From Punica granatum (taxonomy: Eukaryota; Streptophyta; Magnoliopsida; Myrtales; Lythraceae): a stretch of 64,000 nt of DNA. Below the pieces are notes generated by a model. It saw only the letters and a list, made by a program, of their open reading frames with translations. It was not told the origin of the DNA and ran no database searches. Numbering within the stretch: position 1 is the stretch's first letter; each line of letters opens with the position of its first letter. The stretch is taken from contig NC_045129.1 in assembly GCF_007655135.1 (NCBI RefSeq), positions 8,060,001 to 8,124,000 on the forward strand. Direction: 5' to 3'. Below, piece by piece: positions 11,872 through 21,537 of the stretch. A program made the translations under genes and the position numbers.

Positions 11872-12132
11872 TTAGTTGTTGATTGCATGGCCAACTCCGG
11901 GACAATGACCAGGCGTTGTGGGTGGCGCCACCTTACCCACACCTTCTTGTGGCATAGCATGGGACCCCGATTGATGAATATTGCTCCCTGTGACAAGTGA
12001 ATTCGTACCGCTGATTGTCTTCTCATCCTTGGACTTCAAATTTCTTGCTTCGACACGGCCAGTAATTAAATCATGGGAAAGGAACAGAATTACAAGCAAA
12101 GAAAAAACAACCATGAACCTGTTCCTAGCCAT
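11872..12132 (-). CDS. CEP-family peptide hormone precursor with variant domain (CEP-1 here)
   Basis: Single-exon ORF of 86 aa. Residues 1-28 form a hydrophobic secretion signal (FSLLVILFLSH core), followed by a basic, variable propeptide. The C terminus carries a CEP-type hormone domain at about 68-82, PPTTPGHCPGVGH, then AINN. CEP peptides are secreted 15-mers with hydroxyprolines that act through leucine-rich-repeat receptor kinases in nitrogen-demand and root signalling (family knowledge). Compared with the paralogue at 15379-15651, this gene lacks five codons covering the DDFR start of the domain and has Cys where Ser is usual. The first ~40 residues of the two are nearly identical, so they are recent duplicates. 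The ATG was chosen because both paralogues share MARNRFM. It may encode a diverged ligand or a decaying gene. Confidence 0.85.
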   Translation of the reverse strand: MARNRFMVVFSLLVILFLSHDLITGRVEARNLKSKDEKTISGTNSLVTGSNIHQSGSHAMPQEGVGKVAPPTTPGHCPGVGHAINN

Positions 12133-12230
12133 ATATAGAAATGCTGATAAATGAAGGAAAAACTGTGTGAGCTTACGACTAGAAGACTTAGGATTTTTAC
12201 GTATGAAACTGACGAGGGGTCTGCACTCAT

Positions 12231-12237
12231 ATTTATA
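12231..12237 (-). promoter_or_regulatory. TATA box of CEP-1
   Basis: Minus-strand CTATAAATATGAGTGCAGACC, about 100 bp upstream of the ATG at 12132. The same string precedes CEP-2, so the core promoter was duplicated with the gene. Confidence 0.75.
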
Positions 12238-12286
12238 GTGTATAGAATAGCCCTTCTCAAGAGTGATTCATAATTTTTTTGTAAAT

Positions 12287-12636
12287 GATTATGGGGTTCA
12301 TGACCATTGATTTTCGTATGGAATATTGCCCGTAGATACCTTTCAAGTTTGGCTTGGGTTCGTTGGACAAAGTATATAATTATAAATGAAATTTCATCCA
12401 TGAGTATGGGGATCCTGACCATTGATTTTCGTATGGAATATTTGCCCGTAGATACCTTTCAAGTTTGGCTTGGGTTCGTTGGACAAAGTATATGATTATA
12501 AATAAAATTTCATCCATGATTATGGGGATCCTGACCATTGATTTTCGTATGGAATATTGCCCGTAGCTACCTTTCAAGTTTGGCTTGGGTTCGTTAGACA
12601 AAGTATATAATTACAAATAAAATTTCATCCATGATC
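12287..12636 (-). repeat. Three tandem 115-116-bp units in the CEP-1 upstream region
   Basis: The phrase tgaccattgattttcgtatgg recurs at 12301, 12416 and 12532, each followed by aatattgcccgtag, tttggcttgggttcgtt and an AT-rich tail ending catccatg. The array starts about 155 bp upstream of the CEP-1 ATG. One diverged copy sits at 29534-29629 upstream of CEP-3. Apparent ORFs of up to 110 codons across the array are translations of the repeat and are not genes. Confidence 0.92.
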
Positions 12637-13028
12637 AAGTTGATCCATAAAGAATTGAAGTTAGTTTTAGTTTTTTTTTATTTGGGTAATATTACAGTTT
12701 TAGTGTTATAAGTTTTGCCGTCAGTCTATTTTGTTTGTATAAGCTTCAAAAAAGCCGAATCGGTTCTATACGTTGGATCCGTTAGACATTTTTATCCATT
12801 TTGTAATTGATCATTTTACGGAGCATTGATGTGGAGTTCATCACACTGTTAATTTTGTCCACATGACAATTTTTAGTAGCTAAAAAATAAAAATTGAAAA
12901 GGAAAATTAAAAATAAATAAATAAAAACTAAATTAAATTAAAGTAACCGCCAAACGAAAAGATTAAATTGGGAATTTGTGAATTATATCACTTTTTATAT
13001 GTTAAAATGATATCTATAGTATATCAAT
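12637..13028. other. AT-rich intergenic, possible old transposon remnant
   Basis: Contains a run reading gttagacatttttatcc and aggcgt-poor AT-rich text of a kind often seen in plant dispersed repeats. I see no terminal repeats and no ORF of interest. Confidence 0.3.
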
Positions 13029-13306
13029 GACGTGTGCAAAGCCCTTCTTGGATCTTTCTGACGACAAATTCAACAGAAGCACGTCTGATTTTGCACTCTT
13101 CCCTCGCCCACTTTAGATTGACCCTTTTATATCTCGTTCATGAATGCAACTTTTCTCCTCTTGTGAGCTTGTCGGCGCATCCTTTCGAGAAAGGTGAGAG
13201 AGCCGACAATATATATATATAGGAACTGAAAAGCTCGATGTTGACCCTTCATAGTACTGAAATGTCGCTTAGCTGAGCTGTCCCATCGTTAGCCTGGGGC
13301 GGTTAA
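13029..13306. repeat. Conserved non-coding segment, partner of 33096-33240 and 34390-34497
   Basis: The first part (gacgacaaattcaacagaagcac, tttagattgaccctttt) matches 34390-34497. The second part (tgttgacccttcatagta, gaaatgtcgcttagct, gggcggttaa) matches 33096-33240. No ORF is conserved. It may be a remnant of an older local duplication around the CEP cluster. Confidence 0.75.
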
Positions 13307-14522
13307 AATTAACAAATGCCAATATAATAACATGAGCTTGTTTTACAATAATAATGAATATATGGGAATGCCCGCCCATTCTTTCAAGTAGGCCACTTCG
13401 CTCTGCAAAGCTGTGCATTGAGAGAGCAGCAGTGGAATTAGGAAAGATATATGCTGACTGCTTTCTTGATGGAATATAAAACGGACTATTAGCCGTTTTC
13501 CCGGAGAAATATAAAATCCGAACAGGATATAAAATTGCTTACGTTGCCACTTCTCTTGCATGTATGAAATGGTTTGTTATTACTAAAGTCCATGGGATAT
13601 AGAATGGATCGTGACCGCTTTCGCACCGGAATATGAAATGGCTTGTAAAGCTTTATTGATGAGATATAATCGGGGTTGAAACGACTATGCTGGTGGGAGA
13701 AAGAAGATAGATTTTAGGGGCGCTATGCCGGCGGGATAGAATTGGAGGCGGCAATGTAAATGGAAGAATTGGCCTTTCTCTCCGCAAACAAATTAAACTG
13801 ATCATATTCAGCGAAAAAAATATTTAAACTAATCATGAGTTCCACACTTGAGCCTTACTAACACATGAGGTAATAGTTTTGATGCCTATGAGTTGGGCCT
13901 GCCGCGGTGTGAGGCAACAGGAGAATGCTAAAACACAACTTGCTATGATGTCATGTGAAATTTTCATTAGGCCTATAAGCTATTGAGATTATTTTCAATT
14001 CAAAAACTCAAGCTGATTGATTGCGGTACCCCATATGTTATAAATCCAAGGAATTTTTTCTTTTCTTTCGGTGTGGTACTCAATGTCTTACAGGTTCAAG
14101 TCATTCTAGTTAGTTCATATTTTCATCGTAGTATCAGAGTAGGACGATGGGACCTATTGATGATAAGAGGACGAAGACAACAACAATATATTGCTGGAGC
14201 TAGAAAAAGTTTAAGTCAATCTCTTTTGGCCTCTGAAGTCAGGATACTCTAGCCATTTCATTCGACCTCTGAAAGGAAGACACCTCAAATCATCTGTTAT
14301 TCTTCGACCCCTGAAACCAAGGAGTTCGAGTTGATTTTTAGATGACTGTTGGGCAAAGCACCAAAGTCAATACATAGTCGTTATTTGCTCCCCCCGTCTT
14401 TGTTAAACTTGTCTTTCCATTCGAGGCGAGCGTGCGTTGCACGGCATACTCATCTTAAGGGGGAGTAAGAGAGATATTTATTTGATATTTAAGGAGTTAA
14501 TATCTAAATAAGATTTTCCGTG
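13307..14522. other. Intergenic, no gene recognised
   Basis: Between 13440 and 13770 there are several imperfect copies of a ggaatataaaatgg-like phrase at irregular spacing. The frame at 13983-14252 has no recognisable motif. Otherwise nothing is supported. Confidence 0.4.
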
Positions 14523-14914
14523 CTATATTATTAATGTCCTGGATATGCCTACTAGGATTAAAGCTAGAGTGATTCGAGTAGATGAGAGCCGGTATGAATT
14601 CTTGTAATCTGTTAGCAATAACCTTCTCGACGATCTTGTAAGACACATTATACAGACTAATGGGCCGGAAGTTGTGAATGCTCTCAGGGATCTCAATCTT
14701 AGGAATGAGGACGTGTAAAGTAGAATTAACATCTGCAACCGATTTCCCATGATCGATCGCCCATTTTACAAATTAACTGGATCACCGAAGGCTAGACTAC
14801 GTCCCAGTTTACCTGGTAAGATACCGCTTGAAAGCAGTCGGGTCCTGAAGCCTTAAAAGGCTTCATAGAGAAAAGAGCCTTCCTCACTTCCTCAATGCTA
14901 TGAGCCCCTTCCAC
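14523..14914 (-). pseudogene. LINE (non-LTR) reverse transcriptase fragment
   Basis: Minus-strand translation across shifted frames gives EEVRKALFSMKPFKASGPD, then a stretch ending NSTLHVLIPKIE, then FRPISLYNVSYKIVEKVIANR. These are the N-terminal fingers motifs of plant LINE reverse transcriptases (the KASGPD and PISL boxes). Frame changes and in-frame stops show it is dead, and only this part of the RT is present. It lies between CEP-1 and CEP-2. Confidence 0.88.
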
Positions 14915-15378
14915 AATATATTAGATTGACACTTATTCTACTGATTGTTTCCATAAGTATATCGTCCGTGTATGATGGACTACTAGCTCATGAGATCACG
15001 TTTGAGCTGATTTTCCAGTCATGGTCGTCAAATGACCGAGTTCATGCCGACCCATTAATGGTAATATACATGATGCTTCATATATCTCGTACAATGCTGC
15101 CCATCAACACAATTTGACAGTGATATTAGAGAGTTCCCCAATCAAAATTTCGAATAAATCTCTGCTCGGGTATCTGCTGAAAATGGTAGTTAGATATTGA
15201 GAGAGGGAGTTCAACATTGAGAGACATAAAGCAAATATTCGTAGATAATTAACGTATATGTACATATCAAATACACAATAAATTCTTACGACATAAGGAT
15301 CCAATGCTGGAAAACAATAACAGAACTAGAAATCCAAACTTTTATTTGAAAATAAAGAACCCAGTTGAGGATTTATAT
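14915..15378. other. Intergenic, no gene recognised
   Basis: 3' flank of CEP-2. Short frames on both strands show no recognisable domain. From 15255 on it resembles the equivalent CEP-1 flank (atacacaa...aattc, then a catgacataaggat-like string), consistent with duplication of the gene with its 3' end. Confidence 0.5.
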
Positions 15379-15651
15379 TTAGTTGTTGATTGCATGGCCA
15401 ACTCCGGGACTATGGCCAGGCATTGTGGGTCTGAAATCGTCGAGTTGCTCAGCCTTACTCGCATCTTCTTGTCTCATGACATAAGGTTGTGATCGATGAG
15501 TACTGCTCACCGTCAGTGACTTCGTATCGCCAATTGTCTTCTTGTCCTTGGACTTCAAATTTCTTGCTTCGACACAACAAGTAATTAATTCATAGCAAAG
15601 GAGCATAATTAGAAGCAAAGAACAAACAGCCATGAACCTGTTCCTAGCCAT
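15379..15651 (-). CDS. CEP-family peptide hormone precursor (CEP-2 here)
   Basis: Single-exon ORF of 90 aa. Signal peptide about 1-29 (hydrophobic core SLLLIMLLCYELIT), variable propeptide, then one canonical CEP domain at residues 72-86, DFRPTMPGHSPGVGH, followed by AINN. All family hallmarks are present: F-R-P, two Pro positions open to hydroxylation, the Ser, and the GVGH end. The expected product is a secreted 15-residue root or systemic signalling peptide (family knowledge). It has the same strand as CEP-1, 3.2 kb away, with near-identical N-termini and a shared core promoter. Start ATG as in the paralogue. Confidence 0.93.
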   Translation of the reverse strand: MARNRFMAVCSLLLIMLLCYELITCCVEARNLKSKDKKTIGDTKSLTVSSTHRSQPYVMRQEDASKAEQLDDFRPTMPGHSPGVGHAINN

Positions 15652-15848
15652 ATATCTCGTAAAATTTTCGCTGGACTATTCAGGTAATTCAACCAATCTC
15701 AAATCCAAAAGCTTGAATTGATAGATTATGATACCTGATCTCTTAATTATAAATATGAAATGCTGATAAATGAAGGAGAAACTATAAAAGCTTAGGACTA
15801 GAAGACTACGGTCTTTGCTTATCAAACTGATGAGAGGTCTGCACTCAT

Positions 15849-15855
15849 ATTTATA
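15849..15855 (-). promoter_or_regulatory. TATA box of CEP-2
   Basis: Minus-strand CTATAAATATGAGTGCAGACC, identical to the CEP-1 core, about 200 bp upstream of the ATG. Sequence further upstream does not carry the 115-bp unit found at CEP-1 and CEP-3. The longer leader contains an extra segment relative to CEP-1. Confidence 0.7.
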
Positions 15856-17339
15856 GTATCGAAGGAGTTGTTGTAGGGGACCAAGTAAAGCTTTCGGTAG
15901 ATGGGGACCAAATAAATTAGTCACCGAGGCAATGAGTTTTACAAATTACGAGACTAAGAAGAAATTCCCATCAAAAGTGCAAAATATTTAACAAAAACAC
16001 AAAATAAAATAATAGCTATATTTGGTCAAGGCATGTCTGTGACTCTGAGAATATTCTTAAATAATTAAGCTAAGGAATTCTAGTTGACGTTTGTGATTAC
16101 TAGTCAACGTACCCGCGCTATGCACGGGCAAAAAGGAAAAAGAAAAAAGAGAAATGATTAAAAAAATAAGAAAAAGTATGGGTGAGAAAAATAGAGAGAA
16201 AAGTTAGAGGTGGAAAGAAAAGTAAGTGAGTGGACTTGGAAGTTTTTTGATGAAATTATTAAAATGTCCAAAATATAATAATTGTAATTAATAGAGAGAA
16301 TGTATCATGGATATTTTGGGAAATAAAAAGTGACATCAAAAGGTTTTGACTTTATATAATAGTGTATAGGCAATCGGGAACACCTTAGCTTTTGCAAGTT
16401 TTGCATGTATACTTGGTTCAAGGATGACTATATCGTAACTCTGGAATCAATGAAGACGATGTTCAATAGATATACTCGATGAACCGCATGTAATTTTACG
16501 TTAATTTTCCTTTAAAATTAATATATAATTTTATTAGAGAACCAATTGAATGGACCAGGGTATATTTTACGAGGATACGGCGGAGTACATGATCGAGGGT
16601 GACTTCAATGGTACCTCCAGCTCGCATTTTGCGGTCATGGAAAGTAATGCTTTTGCATTGCTGTATCAGTGGGAGAATACAACCATATTCAAGTGATATG
16701 CATGAATGACTCAGCTTCACCATTATCATTTTAGCGCTAGCAACAACTTATTAAGGTCATATATACATGTAGTGTAGAATCAACAAACATCTCCTAATTT
16801 AATCACCAATACATATCTATACACAAGTATGTGTATGAGTACAGCGCTTTTCGGTATTCTTACTATTACTCTCTCGCATGCCACGCCTCTTCTAAACTCA
16901 AATGCAAGGAAAATGTTACTCCACCTATGCATGTATAAATGGTACGTTCTAAACACCTACTTTGCGCGTTTCTATATCACATGCCCACACACATAGGAGC
17001 AGACTCGAGCCTCTTATAATTTAAGGAGCGAGAGTTTAATGAGATTAGTCTGAATCTAGACGTGACGTCAGACATCATACTCTCTCGTTCGAGGAATTAG
17101 TGATGGATCACAATTTTTCTTTTTTCTTTTTTTTTTTGGACGATAATATTCTTCTCCAGAGTACCTCCTAACAGCATAATTATATATTTCAGTGGCTGCC
17201 ACCAGCTAGCATAGTTCCCTGTCCTTGGGAAGATAAAAGCTGTGCCCCAGTCACATGAGATGTTCGAAGTCTTTCCAGGCACATGCCAGCAATAAACAGC
17301 ATGAGTCGTGCATGCATATAACTATTGATAGCCCTTCTC
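15856..17339. other. Intergenic, AT-rich; possible repeat at about 16100-16370
   Basis: Around 16110 the string acccgcgctatgcacgggc is partly self-complementary, and the segment ends with tatataatagtgtatag. Both features recur in plant dispersed repeats, but I cannot define its ends. No ORF in 16380-17339 is convincing. Confidence 0.35.
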
Positions 17340-17344
17340 CAGAT
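17340..17344. repeat. Target site duplication, left (CAGAT)
   Basis: CAGAT directly before TGTTGCGAC; repeated at 17658-17662. Confidence 0.85.
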
Positions 17345-17657
17345 TGTTGCGACTGATGTACGATAATAGAAGACAATATGAACGAAAAAGCAAAAGGGAC
17401 ACACGGAATTGATTACCCAGTTCGTCAGTAATTCTGACTACGTCTGGGGGTGCCACCAAACCAGGTATATCCACTATTTTGAGTTAGGATTACAAGAGAT
17501 ATAAACTGCTGTTTATAAAGGGAATAAATCCTAATTACATCCTCGAGCCCCCAAGCAAGGGGGTGTTGCCCCCCTGCAACCCCCAGCCAACTCACCGGCG
17601 AGTTGGATCGCCGATCTCGATCCGGATTCACAGTACTTCAGGTTTCATAACTCAACA
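17345..17657 (-). mobile_element. Solo LTR, 313 bp, Ty1-copia-like
   Basis: Bounded by TGTTG...CAACA and flanked by the perfect 5-bp duplication CAGAT. On the minus strand it starts TGTTGAGTTATGAAACC, has a CTTTATAAACAGC TATA-like box and a later cacccccagacgtagtc region (plus complement near 17440), as in copia LTRs with a U3-R-U5 order. There is no internal domain, PBS or ORF, so it is a solo LTR left by recombination. The apparent frame at 17425-17631 is LTR sequence. Confidence 0.85.
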
Positions 17658-17662
17658 CAGAT
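17658..17662. repeat. Target site duplication, right (CAGAT)
   Basis: Second CAGAT, directly after CTCAACA. Confidence 0.85.
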
Positions 17663-18256
17663 TAATTAATAATTTTTTGCTAAATAATTAATTAAGTATT
17701 TTGGCTTTTAATTAACTTCCAAAGTACATCAAAGGCTGCGAATTACCCACTACTATTCCATGCCACGCACCATCCCACTACCTAAGCCCTCATGAGATCC
17801 CACTGACCTGAAATTTAATGTTCACTGCTCATTTGGACGGTTTGGCTAGCCTATCAGAGTTTATTTGAATCTTGACCGGCTATTTATACGAGTAGACATT
17901 TTGTCCTTTCTATTCTTTTCAATAATCTCAGGTTTTGTGTACCTAGCTTTTCAGCCATGAGAGACCTGCCTCGACAAAGGATAGACCGTCCAAGCAGCCG
18001 TACACCCCTCTTTATTTCTCTTTTTTTTCCTTTTCTGTTGAATGAGTTCGACTATGTGCAACTTGATTTAATAAATTAAGAATGTCTTTGTGTCGGCGCT
18101 CCTAATAGGCGTGATATTTACCTTCTCATAGTAAAACTAACAAGATTGCAAAACTAACATATTCTAAACTATAATTATGTCTTTCCAGTAGCCTCCAAAT
18201 TGTCTCCAAATGATTTCCATGTGTGTGCATGTGTAACTATATATAATAACAAGGGG
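17663..18256. other. Intergenic, no gene recognised
   Basis: AT-rich, with no frame of interest on either strand. Confidence 0.6.
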
Positions 18257-18633
18257 TTATTACGCCAGATATTTCATGGTATCATTCATTTCTCAAATCT
18301 ATTTCATGGTTTACTGATTCTAAATCTATCCTAGCGTTAATTTCTTCATCAACATTTAACGGTGTTACTAACGTGGAACGTAAGTGAGCCCATTCTTGCC
18401 AATGTGGCCCTTTGCCTAGGATAAATTTGAAAAAAAAAATTAAAACCATGGATATATTTGAGAAAAAAAAAAGTAAAATCAGGAATAGATTTAGAGCATA
18501 TTTACATTTTATTAACGGACAAATTGATGGTATGATAGATTTGAAACAAGATGTAAGCCGTATGCCTAAGTAATTTTTAAAACATGAGATAAATTTGATA
18601 AACGAGTGATATTATAAGATATCTTACATAATA
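18257..18633. mobile_element. MITE with ~50-bp diverged terminal inverted repeats
   Basis: The left end reads ttattacgccagatatttcat and then ggtatcattcatttctcaaat. The reverse complement of the right end reads ttattatgtaagatatcttat and then aatatcactcgtttatcaaat. About three quarters of positions match over 50 bp. It is about 377 bp, has no coding capacity, and ends in an AAT trinucleotide run (to 18664). An old, inactive element. Confidence 0.7.
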
Positions 18634-18664
18634 ATAATAATAATAATAATAATGATAATAATAA
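18627..18664. repeat. (AAT)n microsatellite
   Basis: About a dozen ataataata units with one interruption (atgata), abutting the MITE. Confidence 0.9.
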
Positions 18665-19369
18665 TATGCTCAGATGAACGACCAATTTAAAGACACAGAG
18701 ATTCCATTTTGCAGTTACGGGCAACTCTTGAACTAAAGAATTTAGAGGGCAGCCTTCCCCTCAACTTGTGGAAGCCTTTGTGGGGCAGCAATTTTTATAG
18801 AAAATAAAGTCAATATTATTTCAGACAAAATTGAGAGGACCCATTATTTCTCATGATCACCCGGAACTTTAATGATTCCCTTGTGATATGCCTATTTTAT
18901 GTTCATTTTATAAAATTAAAATTATCGGACATATTAATATATACACGTAATGAGGTTGGTGGCTGCACTATGAAATAATATCATGGCCGGTGTTATTGCT
19001 TAAGATCCTTGTTTGTGACCATATCTTGATCTCTTTTTGACTATATACGGCTTCTTTAAATCTAAAATGCTTGGATCTTCTAAGTGCACGCATCGTCTTT
19101 TAAGATTGTACACTCATGAGAAGAATAATTTCATATATATTAGGACTTGAAACTTTACATTCGAAGATGCACTAAATTTCATCAGATTATCAGAAAATAG
19201 AAGGAAGTAAATCGACGAATCTAGAAAATCACAAATCTCTATTGAATATCTCAAATAAAAATTTTTACCCGAAATTAAGCTGGTGTAGGAACTTCTTCTG
19301 ACTTTCTTCGAGCTTAATATATACTAGCTATCAGTTTCCCGTACATGCATTCCTAGTAACCAGTTAGAA

Positions 19370-19370
<1 letters not shown>
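18665..19370. other. Intergenic, no gene recognised
   Basis: AT-rich host flank next to the virus-like insertion. Nothing else is seen. Confidence 0.6.

Positions 19371-19394
<24 letters not shown>
19371..19394. repeat. TA dinucleotide run at the right (3') end of the virus-like element
   Basis: Uninterrupted TA repeat ending at tatagtgataatgg. A similar TA-rich tract (25381-25410) is at the opposite end. Insertion in TA repeats has been described for endogenous florendoviruses, a group of plant pararetroviruses. Confidence 0.85.
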
Positions 19395-19402
<8 letters not shown>

Positions 19403-19483
19403 GGATCTAGACTCCTAGAGAGAGTAGTGATCTATGCCTTCTTCCTATCGTGTTTATACCAGCTTCAGTTCATTGTATAGGAT

Positions 19484-19630
19484 ATGCAAGAATACACTAT
19501 TGGGAGAACGATACATGAGTTTCTACCAACCATGAAGGCGGTCCTAGATGAACATGACCTACGAGATCTACATGGATCTAAGTATCCTAAACGGAATATA
19601 CATCCTATCCCCACCTATTCTTGGCTTTGA
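19484..19630 (+). CDS. Small plus-strand ORF in the virus-like element, 48 codons, unknown
   Basis: It starts MQEYTIGRT and ends PTYSWL. The TGA stop falls inside the complement of the PBS-like site. It runs opposite to the four large ORFs. The sequence looks protein-like rather than random, but 48 codons is short and I recognise no family. It could be an inverted fragment of a viral coding region, or chance. Confidence 0.25.
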   Translation: MQEYTIGRTIHEFLPTMKAVLDEHDLRDLHGSKYPKRNIHPIPTYSWL

Positions 19631-19635
19631 TACCA
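19623..19635 (-). promoter_or_regulatory. Primer-binding-like site for initiator tRNA-Met
   Basis: Minus strand TGGTATCAAAGCC, one mismatch from the canonical TGGTATCAGAGC complementary to the 3' end of plant initiator tRNA-Met, used by caulimovirids and many plant LTR elements. It lies about 370-380 bp downstream of the TATA-like box in the same sense. This orientation fits the element's ORFs. Confidence 0.6.
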
Positions 19636-19738
19636 TTTCCACCCAGAGATCTATACGTAGGGGACAACCATGGAATACAAGAAGAACATGGATCTGATAT
19701 GCATAGACTGTCAAGATAAATATGAGATCGACATGGAA
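19633..19738. repeat. Inverted repeat arm 1 (106 bp)
   Basis: Reverse-complement match to 25277-25382 with only a few mismatches (for example at 19646, 19660 and 19722). The outer edge coincides with the PBS-like site. Confidence 0.92.
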
Positions 19739-19816
19739 AATTTATTCAAACACTTAGCCCATGATGGGCTGAAGGGAGTACATGAGTTTGAAATAAACAA
19801 AAGAAGAAGACATTAA
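19670..19816 (+). CDS. Small plus-strand ORF with a CxxC motif, 48 codons, unknown
   Basis: It begins MEYKKNMDLICIDCQDKYEI and ends NKRRRH. The first 23 codons also exist in the opposite arm (25277-25345), where they run in the sense of ORF1 and then diverge, ending after 33 codons and overlapping the ORF1 start. The presence of similar reading frames in both arms follows from the inverted repeat and is not independent evidence of coding. Possibly a small viral protein; otherwise leader sequence. Confidence 0.25.
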   Translation: MEYKKNMDLICIDCQDKYEIDMENLFKHLAHDGLKGVHEFEINKRRRH

Positions 19817-20004
19817 AATAAAAAGGAAAGAGTCTGTAAGGACTCAATCCATACTTACACTGGAACTTACACACAGAAAGGGGGTTGGAGGATCCGGGTT
19901 ATGGGAGCCGGATGTTTACATGTGGGAAGAGATAAGAGAGGAAGAGAGGAAGAGTGAATTATGTGTTGCGGGTGTGTGTCCTCCTCGATGCTGGAGGAAG
20001 AGCA

Positions 20005-20012
20005 CTCTTATA
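20005..20012 (-). promoter_or_regulatory. TATA-like box of the virus-like element
   Basis: Minus-strand CACTGCCTATAAGAGTGCTC, about 320 bp downstream of the ORF4 stop. Upstream of it are short palindromic strings (ccactactcacagtgg, tgtagctacag) and two copies of a gccgaaaggtttttt...gtccg phrase (about 20161 and 20257). This matches the place of a pararetroviral pregenomic promoter. No experimental support. Confidence 0.5.
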
Positions 20013-20331
20013 GGCAGTGGTGGATGCCTTGTCGCTGTGCAGCTTTACACTGTGCACTCACATGCGGGGTTACTGTCGAGCTCAGTGGGAATATACTGTA
20101 GCTACAGTGACCTTTTTTGTCGCAAAAGGTGACAGGAGGCTACTTTATGTCGGGCACGCTCGCCGAAAGGTTTTTTGTCCGTTATGGGACCACTGTGAGT
20201 AGTGGTGGGACACTTCCGGAGATTGCGCTGATTATGTCGGGGCATAGCCTTTTGAGCCGAAAGGTTTTTTTTTTGTCCGGTAATGATCCACGTGTCTGAA
20301 ACAGTGGGCGGACGCTCTCGGTTGCTGGGGG

Positions 20332-21525
20332 CTAGATGCCGTATTGGCGGTGATCGCGCTGAGCTTCTAGCAAGAACTCCTCTTCGAACTTGTCAATCAG
20401 GAAAGCATGTCTTGTGCTGAACCCTGGTTGAGCTGGTAGGTCGACGAGAGAGATGTGCAGAAAAACTCTTTGACAGTTACCTGAGAACTGGAGAACATGC
20501 TCTGGGTATTTACGCCAGTGCCATTCGTTTACCTGAACCCAGGCTCGCCAATCGCTGAGCTGGTTTGTTATCGATCCTTCTGCTGGCCAGAACTTTACCT
20601 CCGGAGTGAGAATGCTCCTCGAACTTACCGGAGAGATAAAAATGTAATGGATAGCAGGTTGGACTTTTATGGGGGAGATCCATTCCGGTGGAGAGGATTC
20701 TATGCTGATGAAGAGGCTGGACGATCGACGTAGGGACCTTTTGATTAATCCCCAAGCATTTTCTCCGAAGAGAGACTGATACTCCGGTCGATGCTCATCC
20801 TCTGGTTTCAGAATTATGGATTTGAGAACTCCATATTTCAGGAGGTCACAAAAATCAAAATGGTGATTATAAAATTTATCTTTTAAGGGGAAAACATAAA
20901 AACTTATCCTGGGGATCGAGAATTCCAGGATATGCCTGCAACCATTCATGAGTAGGATGTCAGTTCTTTCAAAATCATCATCTTCCTCGTGTTGGTCACA
21001 GGGTTTTGGAAAATCATTTTGAAAATGGTTTTTTCTTTCCCAATTCCAAAACCATCCGTCAATTCCTCTTTGTGAACATGCACAGAAATGAAGGAGTTTT
21101 TTGAAAAAGGAAATGGTGGTTGTAGTAAAATCCTGGAGACTTGTCTCAGAAATTTTTAAGACGATATCTTCAGGAAGTTTTGAAAGGAACAGGATTTCTC
21201 CTGCTCGGGGGAAGACGCCACTGAGAGTTACCTCAAGGGGTTTTTCCCAAAACAGTTTTTCAGTCTGGTTTCTGATGGGGAGAATCACAGACTGATTTAT
21301 CGATGGAGTTGATATGGACTCCAAATCCTGCTTTAATTTTTTATTTTCATTATCAAGAGCGTCTTTTTCTCTGAGGCAGGACTCAGAAAACTCTAAGACT
21401 TTTATTCTTTCCCCACAGAGGCTTTCTATTTCTTTTTTGAAGCCTTCATTTTCTTTTTCAAGAATACCTCTCCTTTTTTCGCTCTTTTTCAATTTTTTCA
21501 TTAGAGCATGATTTTCTCTTTGCAT
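20332..21525 (-). CDS. Virus-like element ORF4, 397 aa, coiled coil plus unknown domain
   Basis: Residues 1-70 are a charged heptad-like coiled coil (MKKLKKSEKRR, ENEGFKKEIESL, ENKKLKQDLES). The remaining ~320 residues are a mixed, aromatic-rich globular region that I do not recognise (motifs such as LLHFCACSQRG and GWFWNWERK). The start follows the ORF3 stop by 12 nt, suggesting coupled translation from a polycistronic RNA. It has no similarity that I can see to RT, protease or a 30K-type movement protein. By position it could be an inclusion-body, transactivator or virion-associated protein, but that is a guess. It is uninterrupted and of full ORF length. Confidence 0.7.
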   Translation of the reverse strand: MQRENHALMKKLKKSEKRRGILEKENEGFKKEIESLCGERIKVLEFSESCLREKDALDNENKKLKQDLESISTPSINQSVILPIRNQTEKLFWEKPLEVTLSGVFPRAGEILFLSKLPEDIVLKISETSLQDFTTTTISFFKKLLHFCACSQRGIDGWFWNWERKNHFQNDFPKPCDQHEEDDDFERTDILLMNGCRHILEFSIPRISFYVFPLKDKFYNHHFDFCDLLKYGVLKSIILKPEDEHRPEYQSLFGENAWGLIKRSLRRSSSLFISIESSPPEWISPIKVQPAIHYIFISPVSSRSILTPEVKFWPAEGSITNQLSDWRAWVQVNEWHWRKYPEHVLQFSGNCQRVFLHISLVDLPAQPGFSTRHAFLIDKFEEEFLLEAQRDHRQYGI

Positions 21526-21537
21526 TTCTGCAAAGTG

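Noticed and set aside
12090..12601. Minus-strand frames of 73-110 codons upstream of CEP-1
   Set aside because: They are translations of the 115-bp tandem units, repeat with the same period, and contain no domain.
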